Of a DNA stretch of 10,239 nucleotides, positions 1 through 8,289 are shown piece by piece. Source of the DNA: Funneliformis mosseae. Taxonomy: Eukaryota > Glomeromycota > Glomeromycetes > Glomerales > Glomeraceae. Under the pieces are notes generated by a model. The model saw only the letters and a list, made by a program, of their open reading frames with translations, had not been told where the DNA came from and did no database searches. The number at the start of each line of letters is the position of its first letter. Within the stretch, counting starts at the first letter, position 1. Where the stretch lies: NCBI GenBank assembly GCA_910592005.1, contig CAJVPP010004050.1, positions 1 to 10,239 of the forward strand, read 5' to 3'. Position numbers and translations under genes: made by a program.

Positions 1-75
1 AACTGTCGAAACTATATTAAAAACATAGAAAAGGGTATGACAAAATTATTTTGAGGAGGTTTCGGTAGGCATCTA
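1..75. other. GC-richer fragment at the left edge, identity unknown
   Basis: The first 75 bases are visibly richer in G+C than the next kilobase, so they may be the end of a gene or element lying mostly outside the window. In + frame 1 they read 17 codons to a TGA at about 52-54. Too little is present to recognise a family, and no splice site or motif decides the strand. Confidence 0.2.
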
Positions 76-1091
76 TAATTTTAATTTTAATTTATATAAT
101 CTTATTACAATTTTTTAAATTTTATTAATTTAATTAAATGTATATAAATATTAGAATTTTATAATTTATTGCTATAGTGATATATCACCAGTTCCTAAAA
201 TTATATAATTAATATTTTTACATGATTTTTTTAATTTTATTTATTATATATTTATTATATTAGCAAATGATAATACATTAGTAAATAATATATTATATAG
301 CATTAAAAAAGAGCAATTTGGTTTTTGGTAAAAGTATCTTTAATAAAGAAGGATGAATTATAAATTTAACTATAAAAAACCATATATAATTAATATCTAA
401 TTTACAGATTAAATAATATTTAATTATATAAACCCTTGATTTTTTGCCTATTTATTCAAAAAATATTTATTATTCCTATAATATAAATGTCTTTCTTAAA
501 TATAATAATCATATTTATTAAATAAGATTATTTGAATATTACAAATATCTAAAAAAATAAAAAGTTAAACCTAAAACTACCTATCCATATTTTAATCCTA
601 GTATAATCTCAAAGCTAATAAATACTATTTAATCCTAATTTAATATTAATATAACTATAATTTTAAATAGTAAATAATATATTATTATCAGTATTTTAAT
701 AATCTTTATTTTATTTATATTATATATTTAATATAAAGAAATAAATTAGTTTAAATATGAAATGATTAAGAGTAAGATAATAAAAATAACTTATTAAATA
801 TTAATAAAAGGTAAAATAAATAATCATCTTTAATTATAAAATATAATTATTACATTTAATTAATAATCTTTTCTTTATTATTATAAATATATTTAAAAAT
901 ATTTTAAATAATAATATATTAGATTATTTCTTATTTTTTTTTAAAAAATTATATTCTTTATTTTAATATACCTATTAATTAAATTTTATTATATCTTTAA
1001 TAAATAAATTATTATAATATATTTATTAATATTATAATATTTTAATTAATTTTTATAATATATTACACTATAATTCTTTAATAAGCTTTAC
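76..1091. other. AT-rich intergenic DNA, no gene seen
   Basis: This is a kilobase of almost pure A and T with homopolymer runs and dense stop codons in all frames. I see no coding stretch, no tRNA-like fold and no element ends in it. Confidence 0.7.
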
Positions 1092-1243
1092 TACCGTATA
1101 GTCCCAAAAATAAGCACCCCGTGACACGCTCCTTTTATAGTAATTTATTTATTTGTCACATGGAATTTATTATATTATTAGTCACGTATATACTGATAAA
1201 TTCATATATATCACGTGATGCTTATTTTCGGAACTATACGGTA
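1092..1243 (+). mobile_element. Mariner-like MITE, copy 1
   Basis: A 148-bp element (1094-1241) is bounded by TA on both sides (1092-1093 and 1242-1243), as expected for a Tc1/mariner target-site duplication. Its ends are inverted repeats beginning CCGTATAGTCCC at the left and ending in the complement, CTATACGG, at the right. There is no coding capacity, so it is a non-autonomous MITE. It matches the reverse complement of the element at 2189-2340 at all but three positions. At those three (1106, 1218, 1232) this copy has A where the other has G, and all three lie in or next to the terminal repeats, so this copy has the less perfect ends. The superfamily call rests on the TA flank and general architecture only. 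Confidence 0.85.
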
Positions 1244-1453
1244 TTTATTCAAAATAAATTAATATATTTTATAATAAAAAATAAAAATTAATTGTAAGAT
1301 AACAATAATAATAGTTAAATTTTAAAATTAATAGTTAAATATTTTTAAAATTATATTTAAACAATATAAAAATTAATATATTTTTAAAAAGATTATATAT
1401 ATTCTTTATTTTTTTAATTTTTTTTTATTAATTAATTTATATAAATATATAAA

Positions 1454-1482
1454 ATTATATAAGATTATATAAGATTATATAA
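1454..1482. repeat. 10-bp tandem repeat, about 2.9 copies
   Basis: The unit ATTATATAAG is repeated almost three times head to tail. This is a small AT minisatellite, probably from replication slippage. Confidence 0.75.
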
Positions 1483-1577
1483 TCTATATAAATTGTATTA
1501 TAAACAGATTAATATGATATAATATATATAATATAAATAATTTACAAAATCTAATATATTTAATATAATTGACATTT

Positions 1578-1627
1578 TTAATATAATTAATATAATTAAT
1601 ATAATAAATATATTTGATATATTTGAT
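1578..1627. repeat. Two adjacent 9-bp tandem repeats
   Basis: Three perfect copies of TTAATATAA (1578-1604) are followed after five bases by two perfect copies of ATATTTGAT (1610-1627). Both have a 9-bp period and no coding context. Confidence 0.75.
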
Positions 1628-2188
1628 ATTAAATAAATTAAATATTATTATACTAATTAAATATAAAATTTATTATTGAAAAATAAACTTTAACAAAATA
1701 GTAAACATTTAAATTTTTGAAGTTTGATAATAATATTAATAATTTTAAATTTTATTTTATATTAATAGAACTATTAATATTAAATTAATATATAGAAAAA
1801 CAATAATGATAAATTAGATTAGAAATTAAAATTAGCTAAAAATTCTTTAATTAGTTAATAACTAAATAAAATAATAAACTCTTAATTATGAATTTATTAA
1901 ATTAGAGAACGAGAACTGTGGTTAAGTCTGGAATGATCTTAACTAAAAAATATTGCAAAAGCCAATTAATATTGATTTAATTTTTTGAGTAGATGAATAT
2001 CAGGACACGTTGCGTAAATATATATAATCCTTCACTTTGTTCTAGACTAATTATAAATTCTTAAATAATTTATTAAATAGTTGATTAAATTTAACTAAAA
2101 ATTAATTATTAAAATAATATAAAATTTTATTCTATTTATATAAACCTTTTAATATATTTCTATTTTAAAATAAAACTAAGAAACTATA

Positions 2189-2340
2189 TACCGTATAGTC
2201 CCGAAAATAAGCACCACGTGATATATATGAATTTATCAGTATATACGTGACTAATAATATAATAAATTCCATGTGACAAATAAATAAATTACTATAAAAG
2301 GAGCGTGTCACGGGGTGCTTATTTTCGGGACTATACGGTA
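2189..2340 (-). mobile_element. Mariner-like MITE, copy 2 (inverted relative to copy 1)
   Basis: A 148-bp element (2191-2338) is flanked by TA at 2189-2190 and 2339-2340. Its terminal inverted repeats are perfect for 25 bp (starting CCGTATAGTCCCGAAAAT at each end) and continue for another 6 bp with one mismatch. It is the reverse complement of copy 1 with three substitutions in 152 bases including the TAs, so both insertions look recent or recently homogenised. The intact ends make this the better representative of the family. An open frame of 67 codons on the minus strand across it is a by-product of its AT-rich sequence, not a gene. Confidence 0.88.
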
Positions 2341-2703
2341 ACATTACAAATACTATTGATTTTATCAATAAATTTAATAAATAAATAATTAATTATATTA
2401 ACTTATTTAATTAAGTTAATTTTGTTAATGATGTTATCATTATTTTATCATTTCTATAGTTTAACTATTTGATTTAGGACTATCCTTTAGATTGTAAAGA
2501 TTTATAAGCAAATTTACCTGCTTATTTACTATAAATTTTCTTTTGATTTAATTTTATATTTTTTAAAAATTTTTTTTTAATTTTATAAATATATATTATA
2601 TTATAATAATTTTTATTTTTAAATTATATAAAAAATAATTTAAAGTTACTTATAAACTAACTTTTATATTTTTATTAATCTAAAGTGAAATAAAAACTCT
2701 AAT
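2341..2703. other. AT-rich intergenic DNA, no gene seen
   Basis: This is low-complexity A+T sequence between the second mariner-like MITE and the hAT-like MITE. No coding or RNA feature is visible. Confidence 0.65.
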
Positions 2704-2863
2704 ATACTAATTAGGGATGCTAACGGTCACAGTGACTGATATCGGTCGGTCAAAAGCTTTTGACCTATCAGTTGACTGACTGATTCTAACTGATTTTAAC
2801 TAGTTTTGATTTGAGACTGATCATTGACCGACCACAACTGACGTTACTATTCCTAATACTAAT
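2704..2863 (+). mobile_element. hAT-like MITE with 8-bp target duplication
   Basis: A 144-bp element (2712-2855) is flanked by exact 8-bp direct repeats, ATACTAAT (2704-2711 and 2856-2863), the target-site length typical of hAT transposons. The ends form an imperfect inverted repeat: TAGGGATGCTAACG at the left against TAGGAATAGTAACG, read inwards from the right, with three mismatches in 14. A second inverted pair, GGTCGGTCA (2744-2752) and TGACCGACC (2825-2833), lies further in. The interior has an 18-bp perfect palindrome centred on AAGCTT (2748-2765) and many GACTGA/AACTGA-like words. No protein could be encoded. It is richer in G+C than its surroundings. The 5' or 3' sense of the element is arbitrary. 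Confidence 0.85.
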
Positions 2864-3350
2864 TACATATTATATGAAGTATCTTATTCAACTAATGAAA
2901 TCTTCGATTTTGACAAGTATTAAGATCACTTCAGACTTAATAACAGTTCCCATTTTCTAGTTATTTATAAATATGAAATTTATAAGAATTTGTATCGTGT
3001 GCCTTCCATGATGCTGGAACAAAGAATGAGTACTAGTTTGAAAACTTGGCAATGTTAGTTACCACCATACCACCACATGTTTCGCACCTTTCTACTGCGG
3101 TAACACAAAAGTACACTTCAACTTGTACTACGATTTTTGAAATTTTTGAAATTTAATAAAAAGGAAAAAAAAAATAAAAAATTGTGTTTAAATCTTTTAT
3201 CAAGGAAATCTAAAGGCTGAAAAAATACTTACGATTATCAATTGAGGGAAGATCTTTATAAGCGTAATATCATCAGCAAATACTAATCAATACTGATCAA
3301 AATTATTGTCTAATTGTTTTACATTTTTCGCACGAAACTCCTTCTTCAAA
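2864..3350 (+). promoter_or_regulatory. Upstream region of the Uma2-like gene, with a TATA-like box
   Basis: This 487-bp stretch separates the hAT-like MITE from the start codon at 3351 and has no convincing ORF. TATAAG at 3257-3262 lies 89 bp before the start codon, a plausible core-promoter position. A moderately GC-rich patch at about 3045-3110 carries an imperfect inverted pair (GTTAGTTACC and GGTAACAC). Neither site can be called functional from sequence alone. Confidence 0.35.
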
Positions 3351-4598
3351 ATGCCCTCAACTTCTTCAAACTCTGTCTGGAATACAGCGAATAAAAAATT
3401 TAAAAGTAAGGTTGATAAAATATTCCATAAATATCCCAAGTTACCAAAAACGCTCCCAAGAGAAGATAGGTAAGTATGCCTACGCAGATTCTTTAAGATC
3501 CGCCCAATGTTGCCTCATACGGTTACAGTTTGCCCTTACAGATTGGATCAGAAGTTTCAGTGAGACATTATAACACTTTTCTTATCCAAAACGAAAAAAC
3601 TGGATATAAATTTCATTGGGAAGGAGATAACGTATATATTGTTGACATGGAAAACCCGGAACATGAGGCTGTAGTATCATATCTTCAAGATTGTTTTAAA
3701 GAACCAAATATTGTTAAACTTGGTCCGATAGAAGTTCTTGGTCAACCATGTAAGAGATTTTCATTTAGTCTGCTTGTTCTTTGGCTTGTAATAACAATTC
3801 ACAATTTTCCTATAGTTCATTACAACCCAACTAACAATATAGAAAAAATGGCACCAGATATCATGGTTCGTGGAGATACAGCTCTTCTAACACAACCGTT
3901 AGTTTCTCATCCTGGTCCTCCTCCTAGCGATGTGAATGTATAGTTTGTATATACTATCATATTATTTCCGAGTCACTTTCCTATATTAATAGTGTACTTA
4001 TATAGAGACGTCCTCACGGGAGGATCATGTGTGAAATAGCAAGTGCTCAAAACGTCGCTTCCTGGGGAACAAGATGTGAAAACTGGATGCACGAACAGTA
4101 TATTAGATGTGTATTTGGTGTTAAACTTGATGACGTAAGGAGTTTTCAAGGAAACGTTCATAGATCAATGATTGTAAGTCTATCTATCTGCTTTATTGTT
4201 AATTATTTCATGGTTCAACTCTAAAGAGTTTTAACATTTAGGCAATGCTATGGACGCGTCGAGCACTGGCAGGGAGTGTATTATCAACAAATGCAACTCT
4301 TGCAGGAAACGGAGTTTATGTTAAACAAGTAAGATTGGTCTACTGTTATATATTATTGTGATCAAATGTCAGAATGTCAGTGGTTAAAGTAACTTTTGCA
4401 ACATGATAGTGGGATTTTGGTACCCTACAATATGGCACTAATACAGCTACCGGTTGCAATGCTAATAATCTTAATGCATATCAAGTAACTATTCCGGTTT
4501 CGGATGCTTTCTGGGACCCTCCAATCGTTGGCGGAGTCCCAAATGTTGCAGAATACGCTGTGACAGTTCCCGGTACTGTTTTAGGTAATAATTTATAA
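3351..4598 (+). CDS. Uma2-like PD-(D/E)XK nuclease-fold protein, six exons, 301 aa
   Basis: Exons are 3351-3469, 3529-3749, 3816-3937, 4006-4173, 4242-4328 and 4410-4598, joined by GT-AG introns of 59, 66, 68, 68 and 81 nt. The joined frame is open for 301 codons to TAA. The ATG has A at -3 and a TGA upstream in frame. The first 40 residues are basic (NKKFKSKVDKIFHKYPK). Residues 66-95 run from an acidic hairpin (FHWEGDNVYIVDM) through a conserved-looking PEHE to a helix. Residues 126-131, APDIMV, match the PD motif, and CEIAS (163-167) matches the E-x-x-S strand of Uma2/DUF820 proteins. VFGVKLDD follows at 190-197. This fold belongs to the restriction-endonuclease-like superfamily. The lysine of a canonical ExK is absent (E-I-A), so nuclease activity is unproven. 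The biological role is unknown. The exon 3/4 junction (donor GTATAG) is the weakest splice call. Confidence 0.75.
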
Positions 4599-4735
4599 TC
4601 GATCTATATGATGTTCAACGAGTAGTTTTAAAAACACAAAAACCGTAATTTACAAATATTTGTTAATAACTTTAAGTAATCTCGAGAAAAAAAATACAAA
4701 ATTCTTTGCATAAATAATTACATTGTAATAATATA
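4599..4735. other. 3' flank of the gene before the transposon
   Basis: This 137-bp AT-rich sequence lies between the TAA of the Uma2-like gene and the TA flank of the large transposon. It probably holds the transcript end, but no clear AATAAA stands out. The gene's 3' flank may therefore run into the element. Confidence 0.5.
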
Positions 4736-4737
4736 TA

Positions 4738-4890
4738 CAGTCAGACCTATCTATAATCACTCCTTTTGGTTTTTGAAAATTACGTGATTATAGATAGGGT
4801 GATTATAAAAAAATAAAACCTATATATAATCACCAATTATATAAAAGACATACTATAGTGATTATATGTAGTGAACCCATATATAATCAC
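4738..4890. repeat. Left terminal repeat with reiterated ATAATCAC sites
   Basis: Six copies of ATAATCAC or its complement lie within about 140 bp: 4753-4760, 4784-4791 (rev), 4799-4806 (rev), 4826-4833, 4858-4865 (rev) and 4883-4890. The first two sit in a perfect 15-bp inverted repeat (CCTATCTATAATCAC at 4746-4760, its complement at 4784-4798) with a 23-nt loop. Such arrays are likely transposase binding sites in Tigger/pogo-type elements; that role is inferred here. Confidence 0.75.
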
Positions 4891-5016
4891 CAGGTATATA
4901 AAAGATATATTATATATAAAAGTCATGTGATTTTATTATATATATCAAGTTTAAAATTTGCAATTTTATTAATTTCAAAAAATTAGTAACAAATTAATCT
5001 ACTGTAACAAAAAGAA

Positions 5017-6985
5017 TCAATAGAGTTTGTTTTTACTTTCAATTAGTTTAATATTCATTAATTTTGAATATTTTCTAAAAATCTTTAAATCTTCATAATT
5101 AAAATTAGAATTATCCGATTGTTGAGCAAAAAAAGTTATAAAATTTTTTAAACCTTGCGCTGCTTCTTTTATACCAATTAATTCTAATTCAGGTTCACTA
5201 TCAGATATAATTTCTTCATTAGGAACTTTAATGACACGTTCAATTATTTGTTTATCATTCAAAAATTCTTCGATTAGGAATTCTTCTAATTCTCTAGCAT
5301 ATTATTTAATATCACCTAAAAATAGAATAGCAGATTCAGGTAAAATATCAAGAAGATCTTTAATATCTTCAAGTTCAGCATCTAATTCAATATCAATTTA
5401 ATCAGATGATATTTCTTGTTGAATATAATCTACAGATAGTAAAATTCCTGTTTTAATCTAACAGTTTGAAATTGTGTTTTGTGATATATCTAACCATACC
5501 TCTGATAAGTAATTAATTGCTTCTAATAAATTCAATTTATTTCTTAGTTTAAATAAAAAAAGTAATTAATTTAATTACATAATATAAACTTAAATAAATA
5601 AATAAATAATTTATCCTTATTCTTTAATATCTTCATTATTATCAAATTGTCTTATTAAATGTCAACAATAATTTTGTTTATATTTAATCTTTTTAAAAAT
5701 AATAAATAATTTAAAATTAAAATTTTAATTAAAATTAAAAATTTTATTACTAACCTTGAAATTATTAATTATACTTGCATCCAATGGTTGTAAATGAGAA
5801 ATAGTATTAGGTGAAAGATATTTAGGAGTTATATTTATAAGTTTTAATGGTTGATCTTGAATTTTATTAATTTGATTTTTTTTTTTAGAATTTGCACTTT
5901 GTGATAGTTTTGCAATTGTTTTATCAGTATTAATTTCAGAAATCTAAAATAATAAAATTATAAATTATTATTATTATAATAATAATAAATATATTTTAAA
6001 GCATAAAATTTTTACCATTGATTCATTATTGTTAAAAATTATATGTGAAGATGTATTATCTAATAGCATTAAAATTTTTGATCTTGAATTTGAAATTTAG
6101 TATCTAAATCTTTTATCTAATGATAAAAAATACTTTGTGACATCTATGTATTTTTACTTCAATAATAAGAAATTAGTAAATTGTGTAAATTAATTCCACA
6201 AAAATAATGAGGTTTTTGCACATTTCTAATTACAAGTGGCTTGATTTTTTCTGTTCAATTTGTATTACATATTAATAAAACAGTAACTCTTTGCTTATCC
6301 TATATAATAAAATATTATTCAATAAAATATATTATATTATAATAACATTTTCAGAAAAATTTATAATGTCTTTACCTTTTTTGTTTCTGAAACAGGTCTA
6401 GAAGCAAGTATTTGATTAGGTATCATATGATAAAACAAACCAGTTTTATCACAATTAAATACATCATTTAGACTATATTTAGAAATTAATTTTTATAATT
6501 TGGCTCTTTTTTCAGATAATGTAAATAAAGGAACTGAATTTGCTTCTCTATGTATTCTTTGTTTACTTAAATTATTTTTAACTTTAAATCTACCTAACTA
6601 ACCATTTGAAAATACAAGTATATCTTCAATAATATTCAAATTTTTGTGAATTCTTTTGCCTTTTCTCGTAAAATAATGTCTAATATAATCATATTTTTTG
6701 ATAATGCTTACTTCTTAAATAGAAAGTGCCTTTTCAAGTAAAGGATATTTACTTCATGATACTTATAAACTGGAGTTGTATTGTTTATTGTAATAAAAAA
6801 CCATCATATTTTATGTTTTAAAATTTTACTAATTATTATCCTTTCGATATTAAAGTCATAAAATTGATTAAAATATGCTGCAATAACTAGATGAGATATT
6901 TGAGGGTTTTATTATAAAATTCACAAATTTTACGTTTAGTTTCATCACTTATAGGTGTTTTTTTTCTTTTTTTCTCTTGGAATGC
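5017..6985 (-). pseudogene. Tigger/jerky-type (CENP-B-like, DDE_1) transposase, broken
   Basis: Pieces of one protein can be followed down the minus strand. The N-terminal basic helix-turn-helix region is at about 6804-6985, with one frameshift near 6905-6912. A second HTH piece (SNG-stop-LGRFK) is at 6580-6612. The first catalytic Asp is at 6448-6450 in NCDKTGLF, where the family usually has DET. The second Asp is in MLLDNTSSH (codon 6058-6060). SPNTISHLQPLDA-like sequence is at 5776-5811 and ISNC-stop-IKTG at about 5446-5472, followed by an acidic tail ending at 5017. Three GT-AG introns are still readable (6300-6375, 5944-6015, 5689-5754), and a fourth at about 5543-5615 has lost its donor. 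In-frame stops include 6598, 6493, 6255, 6159, 6144, 6117, 5662, 5458, 5398 and 5302. A one-base loss near 6080 shifts the frame before the second Asp. It cannot make an active transposase. Confidence 0.85.
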
Positions 6986-8196
6986 TATATTATAGAGTAA
7001 AAAAATCTAATATATAACTTGAGAAAAAAGTTAAATTTAAATAAACATATTTGATTAACGCATGTGAATTAATTCATTAATCAACTAGTAATTAAACAAT
7101 TAACTACTATTACTTAATCAATTAATTGGTTATAGTTTAAGTTATCAAATGATAATTAAATTAAATTAACAAAAAAAGATTTTATAAAAATATAATTTTA
7201 AAAAAAGCTAAATTCAACAATTATTATTCATAAGTAAATATTTTCTTATCATATATAAGTTGATAATGATTTCAAATAAAAAAAATTTAAGATAATGATT
7301 GTTAAAATTATAAATAATTTTTAATTTAGTTTACTTAGATAATATTCGCAACCATATAACTAAATAAGCAAAAATAAATTAAAAAAAATATTCTTCTTTT
7401 TCAAAAAATCTAATAAAACTTACTTACTTTCAATCATTTTTAGAAGGAAAAAAATAAAACTAAAAGCTTATTCTAAATTGACCATTTCTAAAAAAAAGTA
7501 AATTCTTTATTAAAAAAAAATAAAATAACCAAAAACAAACTGACGGACCAAATAAAGAATTTACCTAAAAAAAATTACTACAATTCTGAATTATTTATTT
7601 CTAAAAGAAAAAAGGTTTTTATTAGAAAATATTCAAAAATCTACAAAATAAAAAAACCCAAAGAAGACATTTTATTTTTAAATTGTTTATTCCTAAAGAA
7701 AAACATAAAGTTTTTTACTAAAAAAAAATGGTTTAAAACTATGTATAAACTAAACTTACTACTACTATTCCAAATTGCCTATTCTTTAAAAAAAACTGGT
7801 CTTCAACTGTTTTTAAAAGAAATATCACAATTCCCTAAAATTGATAAAAAAATGATTGATAATCTGCAAGTCTCAAATAATAAAATTCAGTTAGTGTAAT
7901 GTAAAAACTGTTTCAAAGATGTATTTTTTTAAGTTATATTATTTATTTATATAAATTACTTGCTCAATATTAACCAAAAATTGTTGAGCAATGAACCTTT
8001 GTTAACTAAAGCTATTTAAAAATATATTACACAATTTAATTTAAAATGTTGAATAATATATTTTATAAAACAATGCATATAAAACCAATACATATACTAA
8101 GATATTTATCACGTAAACATGATTATAATAGTTTATTTTGTAATTATTTGAATATAAATTTTTTTTTATACTAGTGATAGTGATTGGTATATAGTA
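6986..8196. other. Non-coding interior of the transposon
   Basis: Between the transposase start region and the right-hand repeat cluster there is 1.2 kb of AT-rich sequence without a coding stretch. It is unusually A-rich on the + strand from about 7370 to 7860, where diverged tandem repeats are seen. It may include the promoter of the dead transposase near 7000. Confidence 0.55.
7470..7800 (+). repeat. Diverged A-rich tandem repeats, about 92-113 bp period
   Basis: Four related words of the form AAATTG-NNTATTNCTAAA followed by an A-run start at about 7475, 7588, 7680 and 7772, giving spacings of 113, 92 and 92 bp. Between them lie further similar words such as TTACTAC. The copies are far from identical, so this is an old tandem array or a slippage-prone stretch. 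Confidence 0.45.
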
Positions 8197-8287
8197 GTGA
8201 TTATAAAAAGTATATTTTAACCTTATAATTTCAGAATATTAAAATTAGGTGATAATAAATAGAATGTGATTATATATGGGATGATTG
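8197..8287. repeat. Right subterminal repeat cluster and alternative transposon end
   Basis: GTGATTAT occurs at 8197-8204 and again inside GTGATTATATATGGG at 8266-8280. The latter is the exact 15-bp complement of 4876-4890 at the left side of the element. The sequence then ends GATGATTG followed by TA (8288-8289), so read inwards it starts CAATCAT and resembles a terminal repeat. It could be an internal binding site or the end of an inner, nested element running from about 4871 to 8287. Confidence 0.6.
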
Positions 8288-8289
8288 TA

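Larger units (their letters stand above)
1244..2188. other. AT-rich spacer between the inverted MITEs, no gene seen
   Basis: The spacer is mostly A and T with short tandem repeats (listed separately). A slightly GC-richer patch at about 1900-2045 reads on the minus strand as roughly 50 codons with a single internal TAA. This could be an eroded exon, but it has no recognisable motif. A 6-bp inverted repeat (GTTAAG/CTTAAC) lies at about 1921-1943. Confidence 0.6.

Noticed and set aside
1092..2340. Composite transposon made of two inverted MITEs carrying cargo
   Set aside because: Each MITE has its own flanking TA pair and the spacer has no genes, so two independent insertions are simpler.
2165..2368. 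67-codon open frame on the minus strand
   Set aside because: It lies across the second mariner-like MITE, and the same DNA occurs in copy 1 as part of the repeat. No start context, motif or codon signal supports a gene.
3530..3943. 137-codon frame as a stand-alone gene with a TTG start
   Set aside because: It is exons 2 and 3 plus the unspliced intron 2. A spliced exon 1 with a proper ATG at 3351 joins it in frame.
3973..4161. 62-codon minus-strand open frame
   Set aside because: It is antisense to intron 3 and exon 4 of the Uma2-like gene, whose exon structure explains the sequence better.
4027..4224. 65-codon + strand frame read as a separate small gene
   Set aside because: It is exon 4 of the six-exon gene running on into intron 4; the ATG at 4027 is internal (residue 162).
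5017..5262. 81-codon minus-strand frame as an intact small gene
   Set aside because: It is the C-terminal tail of the ruined transposase; the same frame continues upstream past stops at 5302, 5398 and 5458.
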